64,000 bases of DNA from Bacteroidales bacterium. Its GTDB lineage: Bacteria > Bacteroidota > Bacteroidia > Bacteroidales > UBA932. The translations under genes and the position numbers were made by a program. The DNA lies in the NCBI GenBank assembly GCA_017443025.1, contig JAFSPG010000018.1, positions 124,001 to 188,000 of the forward strand, in the 5' to 3' direction. Positions 42,331 to 51,721 of the stretch are shown here, piece after piece. Below the pieces are notes generated by a model, which had not been told where the DNA came from, ran no database searches, and saw only the letters and a list, made by a program, of their open reading frames with translations. Every line of letters starts with the position of its first letter. The first letter of the stretch is position 1.

Positions 42331-42644
42331 TAAAGAAGCCCGGCGAGAATTGCCTCGATTTCAGAAGCGGGAACCACTCCCACGGTCCGATGAACCATCT
42401 CCCCGTTCTTGAAGAACATCAGGGTAGGGATGCTGCGGATGCCATACTGGATTGCAATCTCCTGGCAGTCGTCGACGTTGCACTTTACTACATCGACCTT
42501 ACCCTCGTATTTGGCAGCGATGTCATCCACAGTAGGTGAAAGCATCCTGCAGGGGCCGCACCATACAGCCCAGAAATCAACCATCACCGGCCTTTCCGAT
42601 GAAAGGATATCCTTGAAATTTGCGTTTGTTGCTACTATTGCCAT
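42330..42644 (-). CDS. trxA: Thioredoxin
   Basis: 104 residues with the active site WAVWCGPCRM (Cys29, Cys32), the cis-Pro region RSIPTLMFF and no signal peptide, so it is cytoplasmic. It reduces protein disulphides. Located 11 bases after the PG0541-like gene and one base overlapping the barrel gene. Confidence 0.96.
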   Translation of the reverse strand: MAIVATNANFKDILSSERPVMVDFWAVWCGPCRMLSPTVDDIAAKYEGKVDVVKCNVDDCQEIAIQYGIRSIPTLMFFKNGEMVHRTVGVVPASEIEAILAGLL

Positions 42645-42655
42645 AATTCTGATAT

Positions 42656-42949
42656 TTAAATTGCCTGTTCGACCGGCAGAACATAAGCCCGCAGGCCGAG
42701 GTCAGGATAAGTTTCGTCCTGTTTGCGCAGGGCCGCCATCAGGTCCTTGACGATGGAGTCATCAACCACCGACAGCAGAGCGTGATTCTGAGTAGGCCAG
42801 GCGTGATTGCCAAGATGAGGCTCGCCGTCGACGGAACCACGTCCGCCGACATCCTCCCACTTGGTGTATCCCCTCTGGCCGAACTTCTCCAGGATTTCTA
42901 CAATTTCCTGGTTATATGCCTGATTGTATGCTACAAATATCGCTTTCAT
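42656..42949 (-). CDS. PG0541-type transporter-associated small protein
   Basis: 97 residues resembling the P-II-like small proteins found next to RND pumps in Bacteroidales (MKAIFVAYNQAYNQEIVEIL, GYTKWEDVGGRGS, LRAYVLPVEQA). The ferredoxin-like fold suggests a regulatory or sensing role. It follows the RND permease by three bases, so it is probably made with the pump. Confidence 0.82.
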   Translation of the reverse strand: MKAIFVAYNQAYNQEIVEILEKFGQRGYTKWEDVGGRGSVDGEPHLGNHAWPTQNHALLSVVDDSIVKDLMAALRKQDETYPDLGLRAYVLPVEQAI

Positions 42950-42952
42950 ATC

Positions 42953-45900
42953 TTATGCATTTTTAGAGGCCAACTTTGCAGCCTTGCGCTCCTTGCGGTT
43001 AGCCTGATGCTCATATATTCCGCAGTAAAGCGTAGGAATGATGACGAGGGTGATAACGGTAGAGATGGAGAGACCCCATACGACTGTCATACCCAGAGAA
43101 CGCCACATCTCGGCGCCGTCACCGCCGCCGATTGCCATAGGGACCATACCCAGAACGGTAGTGAGGGTGGTCATGAGAATCGGGCGCAGACGGCTGCGGG
43201 ATGCCGTAACTGTAGATTCGCGCACGCTCATTCCCCTCTCCTGGCAAAGGATGGTATAGTCTATCAGCACGATACCGTTCTTCACCACGATACCGAGCAG
43301 AATGATTATACCGATCATCGCCATTACGCCTAGAGGCGTTCCGGTAATCCAGAGGCCGATGAGCACACCTACGAAGGCGAAAGGAATGGAGAACATAATC
43401 ACGAACGGCCCCATATAGGACTCGAACTGCGAAGCCATCACCATATAAACCAGGATGACGATGAGAATCATCAGGAGGATCATATCTCCGAACATATCCT
43501 GCTGGTCTTCGTAATCACCGGCAATAACGACATTGATATTTCCGGGGATGCTGATTTCGGACAGGGCCTCATTTGCCTGGGCTACACCTTCGCTCAGGGC
43601 CCTGTCGGTAGCCATGATACCTGTGATGGTGATAAGCCTTTCACGGTTCTTACGCTGGATGGTCGGTGGAACCTTGTCCTCAACGACAGTACCGAGATCC
43701 TTGACGCGGATTCCGACGCCGGCATTGTTGTAAACGACTATGTTGCCTATACTCTCGGTACTGTTGCGGAACTCGGGGGCATAACGTACACGGATGTCAT
43801 ACTCCTCGCCGTCTTCGCGGTAGTGTGAAGTCACGCTTCCGCTCATGGCAGCGCTTACTGCATTCGCCGCAGAGGTTGAAGTAAGTCCGTTGATGGCGAG
43901 CTTCTTACGGTCGAAATCGACGAGATATTCCGGAGTATATTGGTCGCGGCTCAGTACCACCTGGGCAAATACCCCGGATGAATCCATCTTAGCCTTTAGG
44001 GCCCTGGCCACGGCTTCCGTTTCGGAGAAATCATATCCATAGACCTCTACGGCGATGGACGGTGCGCCGCCCATACCACCGGACTGGCCTTCGGTGACGG
44101 TTGCCTTGCGGACCTCAGGGAAGGAATTGATGTCAGCGCGGATGATATCGGTAATCTCTGCACCGCTGCGAGAACGGGTACTCTTGGCTCCCACATTGAT
44201 GTTCATCGAAATGATATGGGTGCCGTTGGCCTGCATGTTCGCAAAGGTATTGTCGGTGTCGGCCTGGCCGAAACGATAGTTGAATACCTTGATTTCGGGT
44301 ATATCGGCACTTATCTTCTGATACATCCTGGCGGCAACCTCGCGGGTTACGTCCTGCGAGGTTCCGATAGGAAGCTCGATGCTGGCGGAGATTCGGCCCT
44401 GGTCGCTACGGGGGAAGTATTCCGTCTTGACGGAGGAGCCAAGGACGCCTACAACGACGATAAACACCACTCCGGCGCCGAGAAGGACAATCCTCTTGTG
44501 CTTCATGCACCACGAAATCATACGGGAATATCCGTTCGAAATCTTGGCAAGGAAGTTATTGATAGGGTCGAAAATAAAATGATAGAGCTTTCCGGACTTG
44601 TTTTCATTGCCCAGCATCTTGGAGCACATCATAGGCACCAGTGAAAGGGCGGCAGTCGTGGAAACTATCATGATGATGCTCACAATCCAGCCCAGCTGCT
44701 TGAACATGACGCCCGCCATACCGGGAATCATAGTCAGGGGCAGGAACACACAGAGCATTGTGAGCGTAGAGGCGATAACGGAAATACCAACCTCTGAAGT
44801 GCCGTGTACTGCCGCCTCCTTAGGTTTTTCTCCGCGCTCAAGGTGAGTCGTTACATTCTCGAGCACAACGATGGCATCATCCACGACCATACCTATGGCT
44901 ATGGACAGAGCCGACATCGAGATGATGTTCAGGGTATTGCCTGTTGCAAACAGATACATCAGCGACGCCAGCAGGGCAATCGGGATACTCAGGATAACGA
45001 TGAGGGTGCCGCGCCATCTGCCGAGGAAGATGTAAACAATCAGCATAACCACCAGGAAGGTAATCATGATGGTCTCCTTGAGGGAATTGATGGTACGGAC
45101 GATGAAGTCGGAGGTATCGAAGACTACGCCGAACTCGATGTCCGGGGGCAGCGTAGGCTTGATGCTCTTCTCCATGGCTTCGTTGACAGCCTCGACAATC
45201 TGCACTGAGTTGTAGCCGGACTGCTTCTGAACCATCACAAGGGCTCCACGGGTTTCGCCGGTAAAGGACTCCTGTGAGCGCTCTTCAAGGCCGTCGTTGA
45301 TGCGGGCTACGTCTTTCAGGTAAACATTGTTGCCTCCGGAATGGCCGACCACAAGGTCGAGCATCTCGGAAGGGTCGGAGAACTCCTTCTTTACGCGAAG
45401 GGTATAAGTTTCGGAACCGATATCGATGCTTCCGGAAGGAACGTTGCGGTTCTCGGCTGCAATTACTCCGGCAATAGAGGCGATGGACAGATGGTAAGCC
45501 TCAAGTTTGGCGGGGTCGCAGTAGACCTGGATTTCACGCTGAGGGGCACCGATGACGCTGACGGTACCGACGCCGGAAATACGGGCCAGAGGAGTAGCCA
45601 CCTTATCGTCGAGAATCTTGTCGAGGGCCGATACGCTCTGGCGGGCGCGGGCAGACATCATCAGGATAGGGATATCATCGGCGCTGAACTTGAAGATGAC
45701 AGGCTGGGTGGCGCCGTCGGGCAGGTTGGACGACACCATGCTCAACTTGTCACGGACGTCATTCGTGGCATCTTCAATGTCGATTCCGTATTCGAACTCA
45801 AGGGTAAGGAAGGAGATGTTTTCCTTCGACTGTGAAGTGATGTTCTTCAGGTCGCTTACACCGTTGAGGGTATTTTCAAGGATTTTGGTCAGGTTGTTCT

Positions 45901-46078
45901 CCACGTCCTCGGCGCTGGCCCCGGGATAGGACGACATCACCATGATGGTGTTCGACTCCACATCCGGGAAGAAGTCGATCGGCAGCCTGGACAGGGAGAA
46001 GAGGCCCAGGATGGCGAAGGCCAGGAAGATGAGGAAAGTGGTAACCGGTTTGTTGACCGCTGAACGGTAAATGCTCAT
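42953..46078 (-). CDS. RND efflux permease (AcrB/MdtB type)
   Basis: 1,041 residues with about twelve membrane helices and two large periplasmic loops. The proton-relay pair is visible in AIGMVVDDAIVVLENVTTHLERGE (about 400-420), and the C-terminal repeat has GVMAMIGIIILLGIVVKNGIVLIDY. N-terminus: PVTTFLIFLAFAILGLFSLSRLPIDFFPDVE. It uses proton motive force to export small molecules together with the adaptor and TolC-like proteins encoded just upstream. Substrate unknown. Confidence 0.95.
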   Translation of the reverse strand: MSIYRSAVNKPVTTFLIFLAFAILGLFSLSRLPIDFFPDVESNTIMVMSSYPGASAEDVENNLTKILENTLNGVSDLKNITSQSKENISFLTLEFEYGIDIEDATNDVRDKLSMVSSNLPDGATQPVIFKFSADDIPILMMSARARQSVSALDKILDDKVATPLARISGVGTVSVIGAPQREIQVYCDPAKLEAYHLSIASIAGVIAAENRNVPSGSIDIGSETYTLRVKKEFSDPSEMLDLVVGHSGGNNVYLKDVARINDGLEERSQESFTGETRGALVMVQKQSGYNSVQIVEAVNEAMEKSIKPTLPPDIEFGVVFDTSDFIVRTINSLKETIMITFLVVMLIVYIFLGRWRGTLIVILSIPIALLASLMYLFATGNTLNIISMSALSIAIGMVVDDAIVVLENVTTHLERGEKPKEAAVHGTSEVGISVIASTLTMLCVFLPLTMIPGMAGVMFKQLGWIVSIIMIVSTTAALSLVPMMCSKMLGNENKSGKLYHFIFDPINNFLAKISNGYSRMISWCMKHKRIVLLGAGVVFIVVVGVLGSSVKTEYFPRSDQGRISASIELPIGTSQDVTREVAARMYQKISADIPEIKVFNYRFGQADTDNTFANMQANGTHIISMNINVGAKSTRSRSGAEITDIIRADINSFPEVRKATVTEGQSGGMGGAPSIAVEVYGYDFSETEAVARALKAKMDSSGVFAQVVLSRDQYTPEYLVDFDRKKLAINGLTSTSAANAVSAAMSGSVTSHYREDGEEYDIRVRYAPEFRNSTESIGNIVVYNNAGVGIRVKDLGTVVEDKVPPTIQRKNRERLITITGIMATDRALSEGVAQANEALSEISIPGNINVVIAGDYEDQQDMFGDMILLMILIVILVYMVMASQFESYMGPFVIMFSIPFAFVGVLIGLWITGTPLGVMAMIGIIILLGIVVKNGIVLIDYTILCQERGMSVRESTVTASRSRLRPILMTTLTTVLGMVPMAIGGGDGAEMWRSLGMTVVWGLSISTVITLVIIPTLYCGIYEHQANRKERKAAKLASKNA

Positions 46079-46093
46079 TTTCGGGCCTCCTTA

Positions 46094-47122
46094 TTATTTT
46101 CCGAGGATATTTACTTTGGCTCCGTGCTTAAGCGCAGATGCTCCCTTGACAACAACTATATCGCCTTCGGCAATTCCGTCAAGGACCTCATAGTTGAAGC
46201 CTTCGTGTACGCCGAGGGTAACCGGCACGAAATTGACGGTATTGTCGGGGTTGACGGTATAGACATATTTCTGGCCTGTCCCTTCCTGCTTGACAACTGC
46301 TACATCGGGAAGAACTATGGAGTTGTTGACTCCGAAAGTAACTGTTACTCGGGCATACATGCCGGGACGGAGAATCTTGTCGGTATTGGGAACAAGGACC
46401 TCGGCCTGGAAGGTATGCGTAGCCTGGTCGATAGTAGGATACAGCCTGCTAACCTTGCCTTCGAAATGGCGGCCGGGGATGGCATCCACGGTGATATCCA
46501 TCTTGTCTCCCTTCTTGACCTTGGTATATTCGCTTTCGGAAATGCCCACAAGAAGTTTGACAGGGAGCACCTGCTGGATGGTGAAGATAGGCTTCGACAT
46601 CGAATAAAGGTCGCCGGAGTCATAGCCGCGGGCGGTTACGAAGCCCGTAAGGGGAGAACGGAGAATGGTATTCTCAAGCAGATTCTCATAATTTTTCTTG
46701 CGCACCTTGTAGTTGAGCTCCACAGCCTCGAAATCGCTCATTGATACTCCGCCCTGAAGGTAGAGCGTCTTGATACGGGAATATTCGGTGCTGTCGTTCT
46801 GGAGCTGCAGGGCAAGCTGGTCGAGCTGGACGCGATCCATTTCAGCGAGAATCTGGCCCTTGTTCACGTAATCTCCAATCTCGACATTTATCTTGCGGAT
46901 ACGTCCGCTTGCCTGAGGGGCTATGTTATTGACTGCAAAAGCTTCGACGGTGCTGGAATAGGTGCTCCTCTGGGGAACTTTTGACATTGTTGCCTTTGTT
47001 ACCTCAACATTATGTACCGGCTCCGCGGCGGGAGCCTGGGTGGTGGTTGAAGAACTGCCGCAGGCTGCAAATGCCGCAGCGCCGGCAAGGAGAATGGTCA
47101 ATTTGAAAATAGTCCGTTTCAT
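46094..47122 (-). CDS. RND periplasmic adaptor protein
   Basis: 342 residues with lipobox-like FAACG (Cys21). The lipoyl-like halves flank a hairpin (SGRIRKINVEIGDYVNKGQILAEMD ... TILRSPLTGFVTARGYDSGD), then beta-barrel and membrane-proximal domains. It connects the permease to the outer-membrane channel. Shorter than E. coli AcrA (397) but typical for Bacteroidota. 15 bases separate it from each neighbour. Confidence 0.94.
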   Translation of the reverse strand: MKRTIFKLTILLAGAAAFAACGSSSTTTQAPAAEPVHNVEVTKATMSKVPQRSTYSSTVEAFAVNNIAPQASGRIRKINVEIGDYVNKGQILAEMDRVQLDQLALQLQNDSTEYSRIKTLYLQGGVSMSDFEAVELNYKVRKKNYENLLENTILRSPLTGFVTARGYDSGDLYSMSKPIFTIQQVLPVKLLVGISESEYTKVKKGDKMDITVDAIPGRHFEGKVSRLYPTIDQATHTFQAEVLVPNTDKILRPGMYARVTVTFGVNNSIVLPDVAVVKQEGTGQKYVYTVNPDNTVNFVPVTLGVHEGFNYEVLDGIAEGDIVVVKGASALKHGAKVNILGK

Positions 47123-47136
47123 GTCTGTCCTTGTGT

Positions 47137-48615
47137 TTATTCAGTGGTGATGAAATCCTTGCCCAGTACCTGCTCGAGGCTGGCCTTGGCATTGACGAAA
47201 TTAAATATGGCCTGGCTGCTCGCGAGGCGGGCCTGCGTAAGGACTAGCTCGGCGTCGTGCAGGTCGGTCAGGGTGCTCTTGCCTACGTTGTAGGATTTCT
47301 GTGAAATGTCGTAAGCTTTGCGGGCCAGTTCGACAGCCTCCTCGGAGGATGTGTAGCTCTTCATGCTGGTCTCCATGGTATTGAGGAACTGGCGGATGCT
47401 TATCTTGAGCTGGCGCTCTGTATCAGAGCGGCGAAGATCGAGCTCGGCGGCCTGAAGTTTTGCGTTCTTTACGTCGTAGTGTCGCTTCCCTCCCGTGAAA
47501 ATAGGGATACTCAAGGTAAGCCCCACGTAGGAATATGGTGTCCAGCGGTATTCGCTGAACTTGAAGTCGTTGGTCATTGCGTTCATGGTGTACGAGAAGG
47601 CCACCGACAAAGTGGGGAGGTAGGCGTATTTCTGCATCTTCACCGAAGTTGCAAGCTGCTCGGCCTGGATGGCGAGCTGACGCATGGTAGTGTTGAGATC
47701 GACGTTGAAATTGTCGTGCTCGTGGATATCGTAGAACATATGCTCAGCATAGTCGGTAAGGGAGCCGGCTACGTCGATATTCATGTCGAGGTCAACCCCC
47801 ATTACGGCCTTCAGCTGCCACAGGGCGAGGATGACTGAACTTTCGGCATTATAGACATTAGGGATGGCCGATGCCAGATTTGACTTGGCGCGGGTAAGTT
47901 CGAGTTCGGAGACCTTCTGAACATCGTATTTGCGCTGTACCTGTGCGAGATTCTCGAAGGCATTCTCGTAAACATCCTTGTAAACCTTGAATGCTTCCTT
48001 GGCCAGAAGAACTGAAAAATATGCCTGCTTGACCTGCGTAACGGCCTCCAGACGTGAGGAACGGGCCTGTTCAACTGCAAGTTCAACGCTCTTCCCGCTG
48101 ATTTTAAGGCTCTGCCAGAGCTGAGCGTTGACAAGCGGCATAGTGGCATTGATGCCGCCGCTCCAGGTATTCCAGCGGCCTACCGATATTCCTTCGCTGG
48201 AGGATGAGCCGCCGCCTTCGTCGCCGGAGTCACCGCCTCCGGAAGGATTCATATCAACGTGTATTCCGTTCTCTTCAAGGGCTGTGATGATGGGCTCGAA
48301 ATAGCTGCCCAGAATACTGCCGCCCGACATGCCGTCCATGTACATGACCTGCTTCTTGATGGTCCTCTGGAAGGTACCGACGCCGGTAACCTGAGGGTAA
48401 AGCGCCGCATAGCTGCCTTTCTTGTTATACTCCGCCCGCTGAATCTCCATGTCGGCTACGCGGACGGAAACATTTTCGCTGAGAGCTATCTTGACGGCAT
48501 CCTGCAGGGTGATAACCGTTTCAGCCTCGCCCGGAGCTGTATCCTGTGCAAAGGATGATGCGGCCGGCAGCAACATGGCCACCGCTCCGAAAACTACTTT
48601 CCAAATAATGTTCAT
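47137..48615 (-). CDS. TolC-family outer-membrane efflux protein
   Basis: 492 residues with signal peptide (about 1-23). Two long coiled-coil repeats (AVKIALSENVSVRVADMEIQRAEYNKKGSYAALYP-like and QLAIQAEQLATSV ... TLSVAFSYTMN) are typical of the TolC fold. A Gly/Ser/Asp-rich insertion (GGGDSGDEGGGSSSSEG) lies near residue 120. The order is tolC-like, adaptor, permease, PG0541-like, a complete tripartite pump operon, beginning two bases after lgt. Confidence 0.93.
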   Translation of the reverse strand: MNIIWKVVFGAVAMLLPAASSFAQDTAPGEAETVITLQDAVKIALSENVSVRVADMEIQRAEYNKKGSYAALYPQVTGVGTFQRTIKKQVMYMDGMSGGSILGSYFEPIITALEENGIHVDMNPSGGGDSGDEGGGSSSSEGISVGRWNTWSGGINATMPLVNAQLWQSLKISGKSVELAVEQARSSRLEAVTQVKQAYFSVLLAKEAFKVYKDVYENAFENLAQVQRKYDVQKVSELELTRAKSNLASAIPNVYNAESSVILALWQLKAVMGVDLDMNIDVAGSLTDYAEHMFYDIHEHDNFNVDLNTTMRQLAIQAEQLATSVKMQKYAYLPTLSVAFSYTMNAMTNDFKFSEYRWTPYSYVGLTLSIPIFTGGKRHYDVKNAKLQAAELDLRRSDTERQLKISIRQFLNTMETSMKSYTSSEEAVELARKAYDISQKSYNVGKSTLTDLHDAELVLTQARLASSQAIFNFVNAKASLEQVLGKDFITTE

Positions 48616-48617
48616 CT

Positions 48618-49508
48618 CTATTTCTGTCCTTTTTTTGCGGAAAGATTTTTACTATCAATTATCATGCCCTCCGAGGCGACGTAATTATCTGAATAAGCGG
48701 GCTTACGTGTTTTCCACGCATATATCAGGAGCCCCACTCCAAGAAGTATGAACGGTATGCTCAGGAGCTGCCCCATGTTGAGAGCCATACCGGCTTCGAA
48801 ATCGACCTGGTCGTTCTTTATGAACTCTATCAGGAAGCGGGAACCGAAACAGCCGATGAAGAACAGTCCGATAAGGCACCCCCTGTAGAGCTTTTCAAGC
48901 CGCTTGCGATACAGCCACATCAGAACCAGACCGAGGAGCAGATAACACAGCGCCTCATAAATCTGGGTGGGATGTTTGGGCAGAGTCTCGCCACAGCGGG
49001 AGAATACGAAGCCCCAGGGAAGACCTGTCTCGCCGCCGTAAATCTCCGAATTGAAAAGATTTCCCAGGCGGATGGCCATCGCCGCAAAGCTGACAGGGAT
49101 GCAGAGATGGTCGAGAAGCCAAATGAAATCGAATCCGTTCTTCGGACCATACTTGCGGGCATACCACCACATCGCTATGAAGAGGGCGATCGTGCCGCCG
49201 TGGCTGGCCAGACCGCCCTTCCAGGGCATGAATATTTCCAGAAATCCCTTCCAGCTGGTAAAGTAATCGGCCGGTTCATAGAAGATGCAGTGTCCGAGAC
49301 GGGCGCCTAGGATGGTACCTACCAGAAGAGTTATCAGCAGGGGGTCAAGCAGCTTTACGCTCACTCTTTCGCGAATGAAGAAACGCTTGAAAATATACCA
49401 GCCGACGATGAATCCCGAAACGAAGAGCAGGGAATAGAACCTGAACGTTATTCCGAGGAACTGGAAGGTGGGCGATACGTCCCAGTGTATGGCAAGAAGG
49501 TCTGTCAT
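48618..49508 (-). CDS. lgt: Prolipoprotein diacylglyceryl transferase
   Basis: 296 residues with seven membrane segments. The Lgt signature is present as RIGNLFNSEIYGGETGLPWGFVF, with GGLASHGG and TQIYEALCYLLLG. It transfers diacylglycerol to the lipobox Cys of prolipoproteins, including the many encoded in the PUL. Six bases separate it from pgk. Confidence 0.95.
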   Translation of the reverse strand: MTDLLAIHWDVSPTFQFLGITFRFYSLLFVSGFIVGWYIFKRFFIRERVSVKLLDPLLITLLVGTILGARLGHCIFYEPADYFTSWKGFLEIFMPWKGGLASHGGTIALFIAMWWYARKYGPKNGFDFIWLLDHLCIPVSFAAMAIRLGNLFNSEIYGGETGLPWGFVFSRCGETLPKHPTQIYEALCYLLLGLVLMWLYRKRLEKLYRGCLIGLFFIGCFGSRFLIEFIKNDQVDFEAGMALNMGQLLSIPFILLGVGLLIYAWKTRKPAYSDNYVASEGMIIDSKNLSAKKGQK

Positions 49509-49514
49509 ATCTTA

Positions 49515-50768
49515 TTAACCGCGAATTGCTGCAACGCCGGGGAGTTCCTTGCCTTCGATGGCCTCAAGCATTGCACCGCCGCCGGTGGAAACATAGCTCA
49601 CTTTGTCGGCGTAGCCCATCTGGGTGACAGCCGCTACTGAATCGCCGCCGCCGACAAGGGTGTAAGCGCCGTTCTTGGTGGCCTCTGCGAGGTCTTCGGC
49701 GATCTGGAGGGTACCCTTTGCAAAGTTAGGGAGCTCAAATACACCAACAGGACCGTTCCAGAGGATGGTCTTGGATGAGAGGATAATCTTCTTCCAGTTC
49801 TCGAGAGACTCGGGTGCTGCATCCATGCCCTCCCAATCCTCGGGAATGTCATTGATGGGGAAAATCTTACGAGGAGTATCGTTGTCGAAGGACTGACCGC
49901 ATACGGTGGCTACGGAGAGGGAGAGGTTGACACCCCTTTCCTTAGCCTCTTTCATAATCTCGAGTGCATCGGGGATGAGTTCGTCCTCGTGGAGAGAGAG
50001 ACCGATCTTGCCGCCCTGGGCCTTGATGAAGGTGTAACCCATGCCGCCGCCGATGATGAGGTTGTCGACCTTGCCTACGAGATTCTTGAGAACTGCGAGC
50101 TTGGAGCTGACCTTGGAGCCGCCGATGATGGCGGTCAGCGGACGCTGGGCGTTCTTAAGGACGTTGTCGATAGCGTTGATTTCGCCTTCCATCAGATAAC
50201 CGAACATCTTGTCATTGGGGAAGTACTCGGCGATGAGAGCCGTTGAGGCGTGAGCGCGGTGTGCGGTACCGAAAGCATCGTTGATATAGCAGTCGGCGTA
50301 GGAAGCCAGAGTCTTGGTGAACTCCTTCTGGGAAGCCTTTACGGCAGCCTTTGCAGCCTTCTTCTCGTCGTCGGAGGCATCCTCTGCGAGGCCGCGGGGT
50401 TTACCTTCTTCTTCGGCGTAGTAACGGAGATTCTCAAGGAGAAGAGCCTCGCCGGGCTTGAGGGCAGCGGCCTGGGCGGCGGCCTTCATGCAGTCGTCTG
50501 CGAACTGGACCTGTACTCCGAGGCACTCGGAAACGCGGCCGAGAATATGCTTGAGGGAGAACTTGGCGTCGACCTTCTTCGGACGGCCGAGATGCGACAT
50601 GATGATGAGCGAGCCGCCGCCGGCAAGTACCTTCTTGAGGGTAGGCATGGCCCTGCAGATGCGGGTGTCGTCGGTGATGTTGAAGTTCTCGTCAAGGGGA
50701 ACGTTGAAGTCAACTCTTACAATGGCTTTCTTGCCAGTGAAATCATAAGAATCAATGTGCTGTTGCAT
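49515..50768 (-). CDS. pgk: Phosphoglycerate kinase
   Basis: 417 residues. N-terminal substrate-binding [11 protein letters not shown] and SHLGRPK, hinge [17 protein letters not shown] and C-terminal [14 protein letters not shown] are all intact. Interconverts 1,3-bisphosphoglycerate and 3-phosphoglycerate with ATP synthesis in glycolysis. The 20-base gap upstream is AT-rich with no consensus promoter. Confidence 0.98.
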   Translation of the reverse strand: MQQHIDSYDFTGKKAIVRVDFNVPLDENFNITDDTRICRAMPTLKKVLAGGGSLIIMSHLGRPKKVDAKFSLKHILGRVSECLGVQVQFADDCMKAAAQAAALKPGEALLLENLRYYAEEEGKPRGLAEDASDDEKKAAKAAVKASQKEFTKTLASYADCYINDAFGTAHRAHASTALIAEYFPNDKMFGYLMEGEINAIDNVLKNAQRPLTAIIGGSKVSSKLAVLKNLVGKVDNLIIGGGMGYTFIKAQGGKIGLSLHEDELIPDALEIMKEAKERGVNLSLSVATVCGQSFDNDTPRKIFPINDIPEDWEGMDAAPESLENWKKIILSSKTILWNGPVGVFELPNFAKGTLQIAEDLAEATKNGAYTLVGGGDSVAAVTQMGYADKVSYVSTGGGAMLEAIEGKELPGVAAIRG

Positions 50769-50788
50769 AATCGTTTATTTTTTAATTG

Positions 50789-51721
50789 TTATTTTGTTTC
50801 AGGTGTTGACATTCGTACGAAGATACTCAGCGGCAGGACTTTTCCGAAGCGGTCTTTCAAGGCCAGCTCCCCGCTTTCTATTTCGGCGGAGGGAAGGGGC
50901 TTGAAGGCTTCGCGGACAAGAGTCTCGCCGAGCGTTGCGGTGTATCCGTTGGAGTAGAGGTTGAGTACGAGGAAACTGCCGGTCGGGGCAAGTATTCCGG
51001 CAACCATCTTCAGGAGTTCGTAGAGAAGGTCTTCGAGAATCCAGCGCTCGCCGTCGGGGCCGCGGCCGTAGGCGGGAGGGTCGAGGATGATGCCCTGGTA
51101 GACGTTGCCGCGACGGAGTTCGCGGCGGACGAACTTAAGGGCGTCCTCGATGACCCAGCGGATGTTGTCAAGGCCGCTGCGCTCCATATTGTCGCGGGCC
51201 CAGGTGACGACCTGACGCACGGAATCGAGGTGCGTCACGTCGGCGCCGGCGGCCTTCGCGGCAAGCGAGGCCGCGCCGGTGTAGGCGAAGAGATTGAGCA
51301 CCTTCGGGGCAGGAGCGCCGGCTGCTTTAGCGGCAGCCGCCAGTTTCGCGGTATGGCTGTAGATATATTCCCAGTTGCTGGCCTGCTCGGGGAAAACTCC
51401 CACGTGTTTGAAGGAGGTGAGTCCGAGCCTCAGGCTGAAGGAAAGTCCACCCTTATACTTGATTTCCCACTGGTCCTGCATCTTGCGGAGACGCTCCCAG
51501 GACCCGCTGTCCTCCTTGCCGGCCTTTGCAAAGCCGGCGCCGGGGACGAATTTGGTATGGGCCATCTTGTCCCATTCCTCTGCGGAAAGGCTTTTGTCCC
51601 AGAGAGCCTTGGGCTCGGGACGCGACATGACGACTCCACCGAAGCGCTCCAGCTTTTCATAGCCGCCGCAGTCGATCAGTTCGTAGTCTTTCCAGACCTC
51701 TCCCGGGAATTCAAGTTTCAT
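50789..51721 (-). CDS. RlmI-like SAM-dependent RNA methyltransferase
   Basis: 310 residues. The SAM-binding motif VLNLFAYTGAASLAA (about 138-152) and the catalytic-loop motif IILDPPAYGRG are those of the RlmI/K group acting on 23S rRNA cytosine or guanine. It lacks the N-terminal PUA domain of RlmI, so the exact target is open. Its start overlaps the GT117 stop by one base (TGATG). Confidence 0.87.
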   Translation of the reverse strand: MKLEFPGEVWKDYELIDCGGYEKLERFGGVVMSRPEPKALWDKSLSAEEWDKMAHTKFVPGAGFAKAGKEDSGSWERLRKMQDQWEIKYKGGLSFSLRLGLTSFKHVGVFPEQASNWEYIYSHTAKLAAAAKAAGAPAPKVLNLFAYTGAASLAAKAAGADVTHLDSVRQVVTWARDNMERSGLDNIRWVIEDALKFVRRELRRGNVYQGIILDPPAYGRGPDGERWILEDLLYELLKMVAGILAPTGSFLVLNLYSNGYTATLGETLVREAFKPLPSAEIESGELALKDRFGKVLPLSIFVRMSTPETK